This document shows positions 25,414 through 34,182 of a stretch of 64,000 nt of DNA, piece after piece. Each line of letters opens with the position of its first letter. The stretch's first letter is position 1. Position numbers and translations under genes: made by a program. This DNA is from Oceanihabitans iliipiscarium (GTDB lineage Bacteria > Bacteroidota > Bacteroidia > Flavobacteriales > Flavobacteriaceae): the NCBI RefSeq assembly GCF_042686125.1, contig NZ_JBHUOV010000001.1, positions 62,001-126,000 of the forward strand, written 5' to 3'. The notes beneath the pieces were generated by a model. The model ran no database searches and was not told where the DNA came from. It saw only the letters and a list, made by a program, of their open reading frames with translations.

Positions 25414-26444
25414 TATATTTGCTGCATAATATCATTAGACAGTTCTGTTGCAATAATATGATTGGTGATAATTTCATCAATTATGAATTGTGTTTTATCT
25501 GGAAAATCTAATTCTATTTTTTGAGTTTTGTGCATCCAATTCTCTACAAATTGAAGGTGCTTACGATTAAACTCTGGAAGCACATCAACGCCAATGCCTT
25601 TAAGCGAAGCGGCATTGTATAGCTGTTCATACTGTCCTTTCATAGGAATAACCAGTAGTTTTTTTCTAAGATATAAAGCCTCTGCTGGTGTTTCAAATCC
25701 TGCACCACAAATAACACCTTTACAATAAGCCAATCTTTTTTCAAATTGAGCTTCACCCACAGGTTTTATTTTAATATGATTAACCTTATAACTTTTCTTA
25801 GAATGTTTAGAAAAAACATACCATTTAGCATTTGTTTTTAATTTGGAAAGCACCTCAATAATATTTTTATCACTATAGGCTGGCAAGTAAATAACATAAT
25901 AGTTTTTTTCTTTTACTTGTTGCATTCTTATATCTTTCCTTATTATTGGAAGATTAATATTCTTATCATATCGCTTAAAATGAAAACCATAATTGACGAT
26001 GGTTGGCGCATAATTTCTTAAAATAAACTCACCTATACGATTTCTCTTTTCAGGCTTAGGTGATTGTTTAGACAGCAGCGCACTTTGGTGACTTAAAGCC
26101 ACGCAATTTATATCTTGATTCAAATAACTTGCCCAAGCTGTAATAGGTTCAAAATCATTGATAATAAGATCATATGCTTTCACATTACAAGCTCTTATTT
26201 CTTTAATGATTCTAAAAAGATTATTCGCTCTTAAACTTTTCCAATAATCTATACCTCCATTTTTTCCAAAAACAAAACTAATTCCTGATAATTTATACTT
26301 TATTGGATATGGTAAATCAATATCACTTTGAGTACCACTAACTAGTATATCTACTTGAGCACGACTTAATAAAGCCGGAATGACTTCTTTAGCTCTACTT
26401 AAATGCCCATTGCCTGTTCCTTGTATCGCATATAATATTTTCAT
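25410..26444 (-). CDS. Glycosyltransferase family protein (MurG-like fold)
   Basis: A 344-residue protein starting MKILYAIQGTGNGHLSRAKE, the nucleotide-sugar transferase GT-B opening (GxGxGH). The acceptor half has an ICGAGFETPAEALYLRKKLL region near residue 246, like the donor-binding G-loop of GT28 enzymes. Flavobacterial homologues are called glycosyl transferase or conserved hypothetical; the sugar and acceptor are unknown. Its start overlaps the end of the LpxH-like gene by four bases (ATGA), and the two occur together, suggesting a shared envelope-lipid role. Confidence 0.78.
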   Translation of the reverse strand: MKILYAIQGTGNGHLSRAKEVIPALLSRAQVDILVSGTQSDIDLPYPIKYKLSGISFVFGKNGGIDYWKSLRANNLFRIIKEIRACNVKAYDLIINDFEPITAWASYLNQDINCVALSHQSALLSKQSPKPEKRNRIGEFILRNYAPTIVNYGFHFKRYDKNINLPIIRKDIRMQQVKEKNYYVIYLPAYSDKNIIEVLSKLKTNAKWYVFSKHSKKSYKVNHIKIKPVGEAQFEKRLAYCKGVICGAGFETPAEALYLRKKLLVIPMKGQYEQLYNAASLKGIGVDVLPEFNRKHLQFVENWMHKTQKIELDFPDKTQFIIDEIITNHIIATELSNDIMQQIY

Positions 26445-27310
26445 TGACTTTTCATGAGGTTAAATTCGGCCAAAAGCGCATTAAAAATTTCTTTATTTGA
26501 CTTATCCGTTTCATCTATTTCCTTTTCATCTTTCATCTTGGCATCCTTATAATGAGCATCATTAAAGGTGTAAATAGACCATTTAGATTGATGATACTCC
26601 AGTGCAGTTAAGTTTTCAATCCAATCGCCAGAATTTAGATATAATGTTTGTCCAGAATTATTAGTATAGGTTTTAATAGTTGGCTGATGAATATGTCCGC
26701 AAACCACATAATCGAATTCATTCTCAATGGCGATATCGGCTGCTATTTGTTCAAAATTATTAATATACTTCACAGCGCCCTTAACACTATTTTTTATCTT
26801 TTTTGAAAGTGATATTCTTCCTTTTCCAAAAAATTGACTTACTGCATTTACCACTTGATTTAATCTAATAAGTACATCATAACCAACAGCACCTAATTTA
26901 GTTAGCCACTTTGAATGCTGCATCGTGACATCAAAGACATCTCCATGAAAAAACCATGCTTTTTTGCCGTCAAGATTAAGCACAACCTTGTTGACGATAT
27001 GAAATGAATTGATATTAAACCCAACAAATTTTCTAAGCATTTCATCATGATTTCCAGTAATGTAGTAAACAGGAACTCCGTTAGTTATCCACGAAATAAT
27101 ATGCTTTATTATCTTCATGTGTGCTTTTGGCCAATACCGTTTTTTAAACTGCCATATATCAATAATATCGCCATTTAAAATAACTTTTTTAGGCTGAATG
27201 CTTTTTAAATATTTCAGTAATTCCTCTGCATGACAGCCATGTACTCCAAGGTGAACATCTGAAATAACTACTAATTCTACTTCGCGATGATTAGATTTGT
27301 TTTTGGGCAT
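26441..27310 (-). CDS. UDP-2,3-diacylglucosamine diphosphatase-like metallophosphoesterase
   Basis: A 289-residue calcineurin-type phosphoesterase. Metal-binding motifs occur in the LpxH order: DVHLGVHGCHAEELL near 17, NGDIIDIWQFKKRYW near 45, GNHDEM near 82, FHGDVFDVTMQHSKW near 114, and GHIHQPTIKTY near 200. LpxH cleaves UDP-diacylglucosamine to lipid X in lipid A synthesis, but LpxH/LpxG relatives in Bacteroidota are numerous, so specificity is only likely. The last 40 residues are charged and extra to the fold. It is translationally coupled to the glycosyltransferase. Confidence 0.82.
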   Translation of the reverse strand: MPKNKSNHREVELVVISDVHLGVHGCHAEELLKYLKSIQPKKVILNGDIIDIWQFKKRYWPKAHMKIIKHIISWITNGVPVYYITGNHDEMLRKFVGFNINSFHIVNKVVLNLDGKKAWFFHGDVFDVTMQHSKWLTKLGAVGYDVLIRLNQVVNAVSQFFGKGRISLSKKIKNSVKGAVKYINNFEQIAADIAIENEFDYVVCGHIHQPTIKTYTNNSGQTLYLNSGDWIENLTALEYHQSKWSIYTFNDAHYKDAKMKDEKEIDETDKSNKEIFNALLAEFNLMKSQ

Positions 27311-27422
27311 AACTTGAATTGAAAAAATTATAATGCAAGCTGCCTTATGTATTTAATTTAAAGGTTATTAAAGAGTTACGATTATATTATTATCACTTTT
27401 TTTAGATTAAGATAATGTAAAC

Positions 27423-27454
27423 AAAAGCCTTCACCATTGTGAAGGCTTTTGTTT
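27423..27454. terminator. Terminator-like hairpin upstream of the lipoprotein gene
   Basis: AAAAGCCTTCAC, CATT, GTGAAGGCTTTT followed by GTTT: a 12-bp stem and tetraloop with T-rich tails on both strands. The same 32 bases occur at 29307-29338. It stands between two divergent genes, so it does not end either of them in the usual sense; it may be a leader attenuator or a relic. Confidence 0.75.
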
Positions 27455-27529
27455 TTAGGATAATTTATAATATGACGCAACCTTTTTAACATTTCTGCAT
27501 CTACTATAAAACAACTAACCCTCCAACAC

Positions 27530-29293
27530 ATGAAACATTTAAGAATTGCCTCACTTCTTTTAGTATTTATCCTTGCTCTAGGATGCAACAAAGATGATGA
27601 CTCATCTCATACACCTACTGGTCAAGATCCAAATACATTTGTAGAAAACTTCGGCAATGAAATTACTAGAAACTTTCTAGGAACCGTAGTTGACAAGAAT
27701 AGAAATCCAATAGAAAATGTAATTATTACTATTGGGAACTTAACCGCTCAAACAGATAGTAATGGTATTTTTATTATTCAAAACGCTCCAGTTTATGAAC
27801 GCTTTGGATATGTGAAAGCCGAAAAAGCAGGTTACATATCTGGCTCTCGTGCTGTCGTACCTTCTTCTGGAACAAACAAAGTAACCATTATGTTATTAGA
27901 TGCCACTGTGGTTGGCACCACCAATTCTGGGACTGCAGAAACCATTGCATTGACTAATGGTGCTTCTCTAGCATTAGGAGGTGATTATATTACCGAAGAT
28001 GGCTTTGACTATTCTGGACCTGTGAATGTAATGATGCATCATTTAGACCCAACAGATGAAGACATGGCAGACCAAATGCCTGGTATGCTTTATGCCGCCA
28101 ATGCTAATAATGAAGAACAAATGCTAATTACCTATGGCATGCTAGCTGTAGAATTAAGAGGAAGCGCAGGTGAATACTTAAATCTTGCGGAAGGCACAAC
28201 GGCTGAAATTACCATGCCACTAGATGAGACTTTATTAGCAGATGCACCAAGCAGCATACCTCTTTGGTACTTTGATGAAACACATGGTTATTGGGTAGAA
28301 GAAGGCGAAGCCACTTTAGTTGGTAATGCCTATGCAGGCACGGTGTCTCATTTCTCGTTTTGGAACTGTGATATACCTACTGATGCTGTGAATTTATGTT
28401 TAACAGTAACTAATGATGAAGGAAATCCTTTAGCGAATTTATGGGTTGAAATTTCTAGTCCAATTTATGGTACACGAGGAAATTATACTAATGAAAATGG
28501 TGAAGTTTGCGGTTTAATCCCTGCCAATGAAATCTTATACGTTTCGATTTATAGTTGGCATCATTGTGAAACACTTATTATAAGCGAAAGTGCCATTGGT
28601 CCGTTTACATCAGACGCTTCTAATACTATTGTTTTGAATAGTAATACTCAAAACTTATCAGGGAATTTTATTAATTGCGATGGAAACCCTGTAGATAATG
28701 GTGTTTTAAGAATAATTATTGGCGATCAAATATATTTTGAATCTATTAATGATGGGTATTTTAATATTTCATTTGACTTGTGCGACAATGTTGATTTTTA
28801 TACCATAGAAGCTATTGACCTTTATAATTCTCAAAGTTCTGGATTAATTACATATTATTACGAAACTGCCTCAACAAATATTGGTACCATTAGGGCTTGC
28901 GAGGATGTAGTTGAATATATTGAATATATAGTTGACGATATATTTACACAAACGTTTAATTCTCCAATGTATGTTGAATTTAAAGAGGATTTTTTAGCAG
29001 ATGGTTCTTTTTTTCTAATTCAGTCTCAAACAGATAGTTGTTTTTTTATGGAGGGAATATTACCTCCACACCCTCCATTTGTAGGGTCCTATGACTCCGA
29101 TTCACTACCCTTTAATTTTTATGTTAGCGAATGTTTTGACATCTCTGATACTAACAATAATATAAATTATAATTTAGTTAATTTAGGAGAAGTTGGTGAT
29201 TATGTAGACATCAACTTTAGTGGTGATTATGAAGATAATGCAGGTAATCCACACACTATTTCTGGGGTTATTCATGTCCTTAGAGACTATTAA
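27530..29293 (+). CDS. Secreted lipoprotein with carboxypeptidase-regulatory-like repeats
   Basis: A 587-residue surface lipoprotein: signal peptide ending in the lipobox LALGC (Cys19), followed by the acidic linker NKDDDSSHTPTG. Residues about 50-120 form a CarboxypepD_reg-like beta-sandwich (FLGTVVDKNRNPIENVIITI). A hydrolase-like or adhesion-like middle region (120-285) has an ASP-rich run and ends SFWNCDIPTD; two more Ig/CNA-type sandwich segments follow (about 290-370 and 375-460). No catalytic motif is seen. Both sides carry the identical 32-bp hairpin. The function is unknown. Confidence 0.75.
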   Translation: MKHLRIASLLLVFILALGCNKDDDSSHTPTGQDPNTFVENFGNEITRNFLGTVVDKNRNPIENVIITIGNLTAQTDSNGIFIIQNAPVYERFGYVKAEKAGYISGSRAVVPSSGTNKVTIMLLDATVVGTTNSGTAETIALTNGASLALGGDYITEDGFDYSGPVNVMMHHLDPTDEDMADQMPGMLYAANANNEEQMLITYGMLAVELRGSAGEYLNLAEGTTAEITMPLDETLLADAPSSIPLWYFDETHGYWVEEGEATLVGNAYAGTVSHFSFWNCDIPTDAVNLCLTVTNDEGNPLANLWVEISSPIYGTRGNYTNENGEVCGLIPANEILYVSIYSWHHCETLIISESAIGPFTSDASNTIVLNSNTQNLSGNFINCDGNPVDNGVLRIIIGDQIYFESINDGYFNISFDLCDNVDFYTIEAIDLYNSQSSGLITYYYETASTNIGTIRACEDVVEYIEYIVDDIFTQTFNSPMYVEFKEDFLADGSFFLIQSQTDSCFFMEGILPPHPPFVGSYDSDSLPFNFYVSECFDISDTNNNINYNLVNLGEVGDYVDINFSGDYEDNAGNPHTISGVIHVLRDY

Positions 29294-29306
29294 ATTATGA
29301 CAACTA

Positions 29307-29338
29307 AAAAGCCTTCACCATTGTGAAGGCTTTTGTTT
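29307..29338. terminator. Intrinsic terminator after the lipoprotein gene
   Basis: The same 32 bases as at 27423-27454: AAAAGCCTTCAC, CATT, GTGAAGGCTTTT, GTTT. It begins 14 bp after the lipoprotein stop codon and fits a normal intrinsic terminator. It directly abuts dispersed repeat copy C. Confidence 0.85.
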
Positions 29339-29473
29339 GCGTTAAGGATTGAGCGATTTGTTTGAGCTCTTTTTATTCTAGATTCCGCATCGTTGTGCGG
29401 AATGACAAAAATAAAAAAGCGAGTCGTGAAAGCCTGACCAAGACCTAAGCTATCTTAGGTCTTGGTAACGCCC
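29339..29473 (-). repeat. Dispersed structured repeat, copy C
   Basis: On the minus strand it begins GGGCGTTACC and has the longest variable arm of the four: ACCAAGACCTAAG, ATAG, CTTAGGTCTTGGT. The core is GTCAGGCTTTCACGACTCGC, then T-rich and A-rich sides around a nested palindrome (29391-29419, TTCCGCA and TGCGGAA arms), then GAGCTCAAACAAATCGCTC and AATCCTTAACGC. It occupies the whole gap between two convergent genes. Confidence 0.75.
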
Positions 29474-29478
29474 AAATG

Positions 29479-32175
29479 CTATAAATTATACTTCACACTC
29501 AACACCAAATAACGTGGTTGAATAAAGTACTCTCTGTTACTTACTGAGACGCTTCCTGTGTTACTCTGACTTAAACTTTCGGTATCTAATAAATTGGTCG
29601 CACCTAGTTTGTATTCCCATTTGCTATCAGTTTTTTGATAGATTAAAGAGGCATCCCAAAAACTATACGCGTTTAATGAGTCGTCTTGGTCTCTAAAGTC
29701 GTAATAGCTGTATTCTGTAAAGAATCTGAAGTCTTTTAAAATGACTGCATCTAAGTTTATAAATGGTCTGTGTGTGTAAAACTTTGTGGTTCTATTACCT
29801 TGGTCATTATCGTTTATCGTTAAGTCATAACCCATTTCTACGTTTGGTGCTTCTTTAAAAAAGGTGCTAATTCGTGTGCCATAAGTTTGAGTAAAACTTG
29901 TGTTTTCACTCACATTTCCGCCAATAAATTGATTGAATACAGACCAGCTCCAAGACCCTGAAAGATTCGCTTTTATTTTTCCGAAGCGACGCTCAAAACG
30001 CCCACGTGCTGAAAAAGATTCGTTAGCAAAATTTGAGTTGAAAGGTGATGATGTTGTAATAACACTATTGAAATTAGTTATATTTTGAATGGCATCTACA
30101 CTTTTACTATAATTTAAAAAGGCAAATACATTCGTATAATTAAACATATTGAAACTAAAGTAAGATAAATTTAAATTATGTGATAATGAGTTTTCCAGCT
30201 CTCTGTTTCCAGAAAAAAGTGAGTTGTAATTATTCATCACTAAACCTTCGGCTAACTTACTTACGTCTGTAAAATTGGTTTGCATAGAATAACGCAAGTT
30301 TAAACTCTCGCTCTTTTTTATCTGAAATCTAATATTTGCATCTGGCAAGACTCTAAAAAAGCTGTTACTGTTGCTCGTTCCAAACTGCTCATCTTTTGTA
30401 TTATAGGCATGTGCTGAAAATCCAGGAGTGATGGTAAATTTTCCAGCTTTTAAGTTATAATGCAATCCGAAATACGCGTCTGTAAATCTGTAAGACACAT
30501 CATTTGTATTCGTGCCTTCTACAGGTGTTGGAAGAAACTCTGAATCGTCATCTAGTATTTGAAAGATTTGCGAATCGAATTGTTGGCTACTCGATACTAA
30601 TCCTAGAGTATAGTTTAAATTACTTTTTTGATTTAATACATTCCAATAGTTTAAACGTGCATCAAATTTATTAGATTTTACACGCTTGTCTTGTGCAGCA
30701 TCATAAGCCGATTGTGAATCATCAAACCCTAAGTTATCTGCAGTACTTTCGTAGGTTGCTTTTTGTTCGATAAATGCATTATAAAACGGATCTTCATCTT
30801 GAAGTAAGTGTTGCACTTCGAATGAAAAGATATTACTATCGTTCAGCGTGTAGTAATAATTCAGGTTTTGATTTATACTATATGGTGTTTGATCTTCAAT
30901 TTGGTTAACTTGCCCTAAAACTGTTGAATTAAAAAAACGATTTTGAGTTTGTTTAGACAGTCTTCCGAAGATATCATAATCTAATTGATTGTTAGCGTTA
31001 GGCTTGTAAACAGTACTCAATTTTAATAACGCCAAATCTGATTTCTGTTCCGTGAAACTTGTTGTCGATTCATCAGGAATATTTAATTCATCATTAGTAT
31101 AGGTTATATCGTTCGTTTCACGAATATCGGTTTCATTGCCTGAATAAATACCGAAACCACTAATCGTTAAAGCTTTATTTGGCGAGTAACTAAAATTAGC
31201 TGCTCCAAATTTGATGTCAATATTTTCTGCTCTATTATTCGTTGTATTCAAAAAATTTAAGCTGTTATCGCCTAAACTAATATTTGTTCCGCTACTTTGA
31301 TTAAAGTTTCTAAAGCCTCCTGTAAAGTTAAAATAATCACGACGTGTAAAAGCGACTTCACCAGTGTTATTCATATCACCAATAAAATTAATGCTGGTTG
31401 TTGGACTATAATAAAACAATTTAGGCTGTACCTTATAGAGGCCTTCATCTGGTGCTACACCAGCGCCAACAGTAACATCTCCAAACCAAAATTTGTTCTT
31501 CCCTTCTTTAAGTTTCAGGTTAATGGCTACATTATCTTGATTGTTTGTGACACTACTTAATTGTCCGACTTCGCTAAAATTTTTGAGGACTTGTACTTTA
31601 TCGACAGCATCAGAAGGAATATTTTTTGAGGCGAGTTTGGTATCTCCATCAAAGAAGTCTTTACCTTCCACCATGATTTTAGATACTTTTTTACCTTCAA
31701 CTTCAATTTCGCCATCATCGTTAATTTCTACACCAGGAAGTTTTTTTAAGACATCTTCTAGTTTTTTCTCTGTTCCTGTTTTAAACGAATCTGCATTGTA
31801 AATTAAGGTATCGCCTTTAACGGTTACAGGCATTTCATAGATTAACTCAACCTCATCTAAAGTATTATCATCTAACAAATTATAATTTCTAGTTAAGTCT
31901 TCTTCTTTGGTATCAATATAATCTTCAGCAGTGACCATACCAATGTAACTGACTTGAATTTTATAACTTGTATTTTTCTCTAAAGCTAATTTGTAGCGTC
32001 CAGCATCGTTAGTTATTCCGTAAGAATCAAGTGCAAGGGTAGCTTGGTTTATGGCAACAACATTGGCAAGTTCTAAAGGATTACCAATACTATCTTTTAC
32101 GACACCTTCTACTCTAACTTGAGCAAAGGTCGTGCTTACTACTATGAAGAATAGTAGGGTTAATAGGTTTTTCAT
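29479..32175 (-). CDS. Outer-membrane beta-barrel protein with carboxypeptidase-regulatory domain (TonB-dependent receptor-like)
   Basis: An 898-residue exported protein: signal peptide 1-18 (VVSTTFAQ), a CarboxypepD_reg domain (about 20-100), a plug-like region (about 115-215; KLEDVLKKLPGVEINDDGEI, SKIMVEGKDFFDGD) and a long barrel whose strands end in a C-terminal YLVLSVKYNL. The TonB-box is not evident. The plug segment is typical of the outer-membrane beta-barrel family 14 kind that accompanies GLPGLI proteins. It follows two GLPGLI genes on the same strand, and a two-component system diverges upstream; the ligand is unknown. Confidence 0.82.
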   Translation of the reverse strand: MKNLLTLLFFIVVSTTFAQVRVEGVVKDSIGNPLELANVVAINQATLALDSYGITNDAGRYKLALEKNTSYKIQVSYIGMVTAEDYIDTKEEDLTRNYNLLDDNTLDEVELIYEMPVTVKGDTLIYNADSFKTGTEKKLEDVLKKLPGVEINDDGEIEVEGKKVSKIMVEGKDFFDGDTKLASKNIPSDAVDKVQVLKNFSEVGQLSSVTNNQDNVAINLKLKEGKNKFWFGDVTVGAGVAPDEGLYKVQPKLFYYSPTTSINFIGDMNNTGEVAFTRRDYFNFTGGFRNFNQSSGTNISLGDNSLNFLNTTNNRAENIDIKFGAANFSYSPNKALTISGFGIYSGNETDIRETNDITYTNDELNIPDESTTSFTEQKSDLALLKLSTVYKPNANNQLDYDIFGRLSKQTQNRFFNSTVLGQVNQIEDQTPYSINQNLNYYYTLNDSNIFSFEVQHLLQDEDPFYNAFIEQKATYESTADNLGFDDSQSAYDAAQDKRVKSNKFDARLNYWNVLNQKSNLNYTLGLVSSSQQFDSQIFQILDDDSEFLPTPVEGTNTNDVSYRFTDAYFGLHYNLKAGKFTITPGFSAHAYNTKDEQFGTSNSNSFFRVLPDANIRFQIKKSESLNLRYSMQTNFTDVSKLAEGLVMNNYNSLFSGNRELENSLSHNLNLSYFSFNMFNYTNVFAFLNYSKSVDAIQNITNFNSVITTSSPFNSNFANESFSARGRFERRFGKIKANLSGSWSWSVFNQFIGGNVSENTSFTQTYGTRISTFFKEAPNVEMGYDLTINDNDQGNRTTKFYTHRPFINLDAVILKDFRFFTEYSYYDFRDQDDSLNAYSFWDASLIYQKTDSKWEYKLGATNLLDTESLSQSNTGSVSVSNREYFIQPRYLVLSVKYNL

Positions 32176-32222
32176 TTGTTTAGATTGATTTTGTTTTTTT
32201 TAAATCGTTAGTTACATGAAGA

Positions 32223-33140
32223 TTAACGTCCGCGTCCTCCGCGTCCTCCGCCTCTTCCTCCACGTCCACCATACATTTCACGCATTTCTTCCATTTTCTT
32301 TTTCACAGTTTCTGAATATTCTTCTCTAGTAACTTCTTTTCCTTTAGATGGCACTTTTATGTCTTCTTTTTCAGCAGGATTAAGAACAATTTTTGAACAT
32401 AAAATTGTTGTTCTGTCTGCATTAATTTCTAGTATCAAACCAGGAAGTCCCCAATATTCACCTGGACCTTGGTTAACAGGAATTTGCATCGTGTACCAAG
32501 CTGTAACTTCAATTTCTTTTGGCACTTCAATTTCATCTAGCAAATTTGTACTTGCTGTTTGCGTTGTATCTGTTTTTTTCTCTGCTTGGTCTTTATTATC
32601 ATCCTCTTTTTTATCGTCATCAGAACCACGTCTTCTCATACTTCTCCAATCATTTTGGTCTACAGGTTTCATTGCGGTGGCCTTCATACATGTGTATTGT
32701 CCGATTTGTTTGGTTTCTCCTGTTAATTTCCATGCTAGTTTAGGTAATGAATCTTTAATTAAGAATTGCTTTCCAAAAAACTCTTGCTCCTGTAACATTT
32801 GGTTGCTTTTTACATTCTTATATTGTTCTCCAGCAGTAAAACTTGACATCATTCCTCCAAACCCACGACCTTGTCCCGGAGCTTCTAACTGCTCTTCCTC
32901 TTTATAGGTTGACTCAGTTTTATTGAAGGTAAGAGTATAGCTTTTTTCAAGAAAACTTTTCATTCTGTCCATAATCATCTTCTTTCTTTCTGGGCTCATT
33001 TCACGTCCTCCAAAATTGTCCATATCCATGGTTGTTTTAGACTCGTAATAAGCAACTCCTTGAAAGTCTTGTTGCGCATATGTAAAAGCAGTTGTAAAAA
33101 GGGCTATACAGATTACAAATAATGTTTTAGATGGTTTCAT
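32223..33140 (-). CDS. GLPGLI family protein with Gly/Arg-rich tail
   Basis: A 305-residue exported protein: signal peptide (residues 1-23, TTAFTYAQ) and the family-defining GLPGLI motif in EYWGLPGLILEINADRTTIL near residue 230. A low-complexity acidic/lysine insert (RRGSDDDKKEDDNKDQAEKK) lies near 180, and the C-terminus is an RGG-type tail, GGRGGRGGGRGGRGR. The tail is unusual for an exported bacterial protein. I start at 33140, which gives a proper signal peptide; an upstream ATG adds ten charged residues. It is a paralogue of the gene just upstream; function unknown. Confidence 0.85.
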   Translation of the reverse strand: MKPSKTLFVICIALFTTAFTYAQQDFQGVAYYESKTTMDMDNFGGREMSPERKKMIMDRMKSFLEKSYTLTFNKTESTYKEEEQLEAPGQGRGFGGMMSSFTAGEQYKNVKSNQMLQEQEFFGKQFLIKDSLPKLAWKLTGETKQIGQYTCMKATAMKPVDQNDWRSMRRRGSDDDKKEDDNKDQAEKKTDTTQTASTNLLDEIEVPKEIEVTAWYTMQIPVNQGPGEYWGLPGLILEINADRTTILCSKIVLNPAEKEDIKVPSKGKEVTREEYSETVKKKMEEMREMYGGRGGRGGGRGGRGR

Positions 33141-33249
33141 GTTTTTAGTCTTAATTATTTTGATATTCAAAAATACAGTTATTAACTACTGTAAGACATA
33201 AAAAAAATCAAAACGTTTAAGGTTAAAACGTTAAAGTATTCTTAAAACA

Positions 33250-34059
33250 TTACCCTCCAATTGTAATAAATACTTTATCTCCATCTTTTTTTCTAGACTC
33301 TAGGCGCTCCATCATTTCATCAGTTTTTTTATCCATAATCTCATCAAACTTTTTTTGCGAAACCACCTTTCCTTTATTTGGCGCTTTAATTTCTACAGGT
33401 TCTTTTGGATTCATTATAATTTTAGAACAAATTAAAGTTAAGTTTCCATCATTAATTTCTAGTATGAGACCTGGCAAACCATAATAATCTCCAGGACCAT
33501 TATTTACTGGTATTTGAGGTGTGTACCAAGCCGTAGTAATGCGTTCTTCTTTAACGGTTTCAAGATTATTATCCACCATTTTTCGAGTTTCAACCTCTTC
33601 AGAAAATGTTGCTTTATAGCACGTGTATGCTCCAATGTTTTTAGTTTCATTGACTAATTTCCAAGCCCTATTAACTAAGCTATCTTTTATTAAAAATTGC
33701 TTTCCAAAAATTTCAGCTTCGTTAACGTATCTATTTTCTTTTACATTTTTATACATAATGTCTGAGCTGGATTCAAGTGTAATTTTAAATCCACCTGATG
33801 ATGGTGCAGGAGCCGCTAACTTTTCATTTTCCCTATAAATAGATTCGTTTTTAGTAAAGGTTAAGGTATATTCTCTTTGCATCTGTTTTTGAATCTGCTC
33901 TTGAATTTGTTTTTGCATTTCAGCACTTTGATTGTCATCCATTTTTAATTCCACTTTTCGATATGATTTATATGTTGCAACGCCTTGAAAATCTTGAGCA
34001 AAAATGGATATTGAAAAAAGTAAAATAAAAAGGGATAAACTTTTCTGAATGGTCTTCAT
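33250..34059 (-). CDS. GLPGLI family protein
   Basis: A 269-residue exported protein: signal peptide 1-21 (FSISIFAQ) followed by DFQGVATYKSYRKVEL, the usual family opening, and the motif YYGLPGLILEINDGNLTLIC near residue 196. It resembles the downstream paralogue along most of its length but lacks the Gly/Arg tail and acidic insert. It is the first gene of a three-gene run (GLPGLI, GLPGLI, beta-barrel) that diverges from the histidine kinase gene over a 123-bp region carrying direct repeats. Function unknown. Confidence 0.87.
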   Translation of the reverse strand: MKTIQKSLSLFILLFSISIFAQDFQGVATYKSYRKVELKMDDNQSAEMQKQIQEQIQKQMQREYTLTFTKNESIYRENEKLAAPAPSSGGFKITLESSSDIMYKNVKENRYVNEAEIFGKQFLIKDSLVNRAWKLVNETKNIGAYTCYKATFSEEVETRKMVDNNLETVKEERITTAWYTPQIPVNNGPGDYYGLPGLILEINDGNLTLICSKIIMNPKEPVEIKAPNKGKVVSQKKFDEIMDKKTDEMMERLESRKKDGDKVFITIGG

Positions 34060-34125
34060 ATTTAAAATTTTATGGATTATTACTCCGCAAAGATTAAAAT
34101 TTACATCCTTTATTTAAGTTATCTA

Positions 34126-34142
34126 GTGTTAACGTGTGTTAA
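34126..34142. promoter_or_regulatory. Direct repeat GTGTTAA, candidate response-regulator site
   Basis: GTGTTAA at 34126-34132 and again at 34136-34142: the copies are exactly 10 bp apart, one helical turn, the spacing used by OmpR-type dimers. A weaker third word AAGTTAT is a further 10 bp upstream. The pair ends four bases before the -33 TTG of the kinase promoter candidate and about 31 bp from a possible -7 box of the GLPGLI gene, so it could serve both directions. Confidence 0.5.
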
Positions 34143-34146
34143 GCGA

Positions 34147-34178
34147 TTGGTATATTACTGATGTAACGAGTACTTTTG
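34147..34178 (+). promoter_or_regulatory. Promoter candidate for the two-component operon
   Basis: TTG (34147-34149) and TACTTTTG (34171-34178) are separated by 21 nt; the -7 box is a full match. The ATG at 34183 is only four bases after the box, so the transcript is probably leaderless or starts within a few bases of the ATG. Confidence 0.5.
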
Positions 34179-34182
34179 ACCT

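Noticed and set aside
32359..32907. Plus-strand frame within the GLPGLI gene
   Set aside because: It overlaps a well-supported GLPGLI gene and has no recognisable start context or domain.
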